Position numbers and translations under genes: made by a program
In this document: positions 63,122-64,000 of the stretch, in pieces
How positions within the stretch are numbered: the first letter of the stretch is position 1
How the letters are laid out: each line of letters begins with the position of its first letter
Notes under the pieces: generated by a model
Database searches by the model: none
Told to the model about the DNA's origin: nothing
The model's input: only the letters and a program-made list of their open reading frames with translations
Assembly (NCBI RefSeq): GCF_947090785.1
Contig: NZ_OX352320.1
Location: 2,655,001-2,719,000, forward strand
DNA: 64,000 nt
Reading direction: 5' to 3'
Source of the DNA: Rheinheimera sp. MM224
GTDB lineage: Bacteria > Pseudomonadota > Gammaproteobacteria > Enterobacterales > Alteromonadaceae

Positions 63122-63430
63122 ATGAGTATTAGTAAGCAGTATTTAAAAACCAAACCTGTATGCAAAGTGACTTTTACTTTTGCAGGTCATCAATACCCAC
63201 AAGCCCAAAGTGTTGCTTTGGCCGGAGACTTTAATAACTGGGATCCGCAAGCTGTGTTGATGAAAAAAACCAAAACAGGTGATTTCACTGCCAGCTTAAA
63301 TCTGGATAAAGAAAAGCAGTATCAATTCAGATATGTGATAGATGGCCAAACCTGGCTCAATGATGATGAAGCGGATGCTTATGTGCCGACTCAGGTCAGC
63401 TACGACCAGAATTCAGTAGTGCAGCTGTAA
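63122..63430 (+). CDS. Stand-alone CBM48/AMPK-type glycogen-binding protein
   Basis: 102 residues, essentially one isoamylase N-terminal/CBM48-like domain: VALAGDFNNWDPQAVLMKK and YQFRYVIDGQTWLNDDEADAYVP hold the aromatic residues that bind alpha-glucans in AMPK-beta and branching enzymes. No catalytic domain, signal peptide or membrane segment is present. GGAAGGAAG precedes the ATG. A weak promoter (TTGTCA 63055-63060, 16 bases, TAGAGT 63077-63082) fits. It may target glycogen or act as a regulatory adaptor; the partner is unknown. Confidence 0.88.
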   Translation: MSISKQYLKTKPVCKVTFTFAGHQYPQAQSVALAGDFNNWDPQAVLMKKTKTGDFTASLNLDKEKQYQFRYVIDGQTWLNDDEADAYVPTQVSYDQNSVVQL

Positions 63431-63449
63431 CTGGTCAATCTCATCAATG

Positions 63450-63477
63450 AGGGGGCAGAGTATCGAGTCTGCCCCCT
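63450..63477. terminator. Hairpin between convergent genes, repeat-like
   Basis: AGGGGGCAGA (63450-63459), 8-base loop, TCTGCCCCCT (63468-63477). It ends the CBM48 and FabH-like genes and resembles the GGGGTCAGA repeats elsewhere, with one base changed in each arm. Confidence 0.65.
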
Positions 63478-63487
63478 TGATTTAGGA

Positions 63488-64000
63488 TCAACGTTTTTCC
63501 AGCACCAGACAACCTACTGAGTAGCCTGCACCAAAAGAACATAAAATGGCTTTTTCGCCAGATTGAATGCCTTCTTTGTTTTTGTGAAATGCGATAACTG
63601 AACCGGCTGAAGCCGTATTGGCATAGGTATCCAATACCAGTGGAGCCTCTTCAGGTAAAGGATCGCGGCCTAGGATTTTCTTCGCAGCAAACAGGTTCAT
63701 ATTGATATTGGCCTGATGTAACCATAAACGTTTCAAATCATCAGGTTTAACAGCTAAACGCTGCATCTCATTTAAAATCACATCCGCCACTATCGGCAGT
63801 AATTCTTTAAATACCTTGCGGCCCTGCTGTTTAAAAAATGGCGCGTCCGGATCAGTTTCCGGATGACAATGTTCGGTGTAGCCGACATCACAACGGATAT
63901 TATTAGAGAATTCAGTTTTTAAGCTCATGCCCAAAATACGGTAGGCATTGTCTGATGTGACTGTGTCTTCTGCTTCGATAATAGTGGCGGTGCAAACGTC
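63488..64000 (-). CDS. FabH-like beta-ketoacyl-ACP synthase III (N-terminus beyond window)
   Basis: The minus strand is open from the window edge to the stop at 63488 (170 codons seen), so the first half with the catalytic cysteine is missing. The visible part begins DVCTATIIEAEDT and contains the C-terminal catalytic histidine in WLHQANINMN and the asparagine in YANTASAGS, arranged as in KAS III (H and N of the C-H-N triad). The C-terminal GAGYSVGCLVLE is typical. The relatively long insertion (TEHCHPETDPDAPFF) suggests the longer FabH-like branch rather than the housekeeping FabH, so a specialised acyl condensation is possible. Confidence 0.85.
   Translation of the reverse strand, partial: DVCTATIIEAEDTVTSDNAYRILGMSLKTEFSNNIRCDVGYTEHCHPETDPDAPFFKQQGRKVFKELLPIVADVILNEMQRLAVKPDDLKRLWLHQANINMNLFAAKKILGRDPLPEEAPLVLDTYANTASAGSVIAFHKNKEGIQSGEKAILCSFGAGYSVGCLVLEKR

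Noticed and set aside
1..64000. tRNA, rRNA, CRISPR arrays, insertion sequences or prophage genes
   Set aside because: No cloverleaf-like genes, spacer arrays, transposase or phage proteins were recognised in any intergenic or coding region.

Overview
The window is chromosomal DNA of a marine or freshwater gammaproteobacterium of the Alteromonadales/Chromatiales type. Rheinheimera or a close relative is my best guess, inferred from protein flavour and gene order (acs with a CrbS/CrbR-type regulator, PsrA-FadE, an AsnB of E. coli length, VF530, a large GGDEF/EAL protein); no database was searched. Coding density is high and genes lie in short operons on both strands. I see no rRNA, tRNA, CRISPR array, prophage or insertion sequence.

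Layout. 1-13.2 kb is an acetate-use locus: a DcaP-like porin (cut by the left edge), acetyl-CoA synthetase, a LuxR-type response regulator (CrbR-like), an AI-2E family membrane protein, a giant SLC5 symporter/hybrid histidine kinase (CrbS-like), the two subunits of a sodium/solute (acetate-type) symporter, a CBS/DUF294 nucleotidyltransferase-like protein and a DnaQ-like exonuclease. A shared GACTAARGTC motif lies upstream of both acs and the symporter. 13.3-16.4 kb holds psrA-fadE (fatty acid beta-oxidation and its repressor). 16.4-21.5 kb holds a possible leader peptide, a TonB-dependent receptor, and a Fur-box-preceded cytochrome c/FTR1 iron permease. 21.5-28.8 kb holds a DUF2252 protein, an exported amidohydrolase fused to a RidA domain, a zinc alcohol dehydrogenase, RimO and a diguanylate cyclase.

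28.8-31.7 kb is a KefF-KefB/C potassium/proton antiporter operon that continues into a cyclic-nucleotide-binding protein and the diguanylate cyclase. 32-34.2 kb is a PadR/HAAS/metallophosphatase module with a repeat-rich upstream region. 34.3-40 kb carries a NUDT6-like Nudix protein, a NatAB-type ABC exporter coupled to a DUF3025 gene, and asnB flanked by related repeats. 40.4-43.6 kb has a secreted phytase-esterase-like protein, VF530 and two small unknown proteins. 43.7-46.8 kb is a discoidin/di-haem lipoprotein whose reading frame is broken at a run of seven G, a candidate phase-variable switch or sequencing error.

47-64 kb is mostly housekeeping: pirin, LemA with an M48 peptidase, a 1519-residue PAS/GAF/GGDEF/EAL protein, MmcQ/YjbR, an S9 peptidase, class I fumarase, pabB with a CoA-type Nudix hydrolase, L-serine dehydratase, a stand-alone glycogen-binding (CBM48-like) protein and the C-terminal part of a FabH-like synthase cut by the right edge. 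Small dispersed repeats of at least three families sit between genes.
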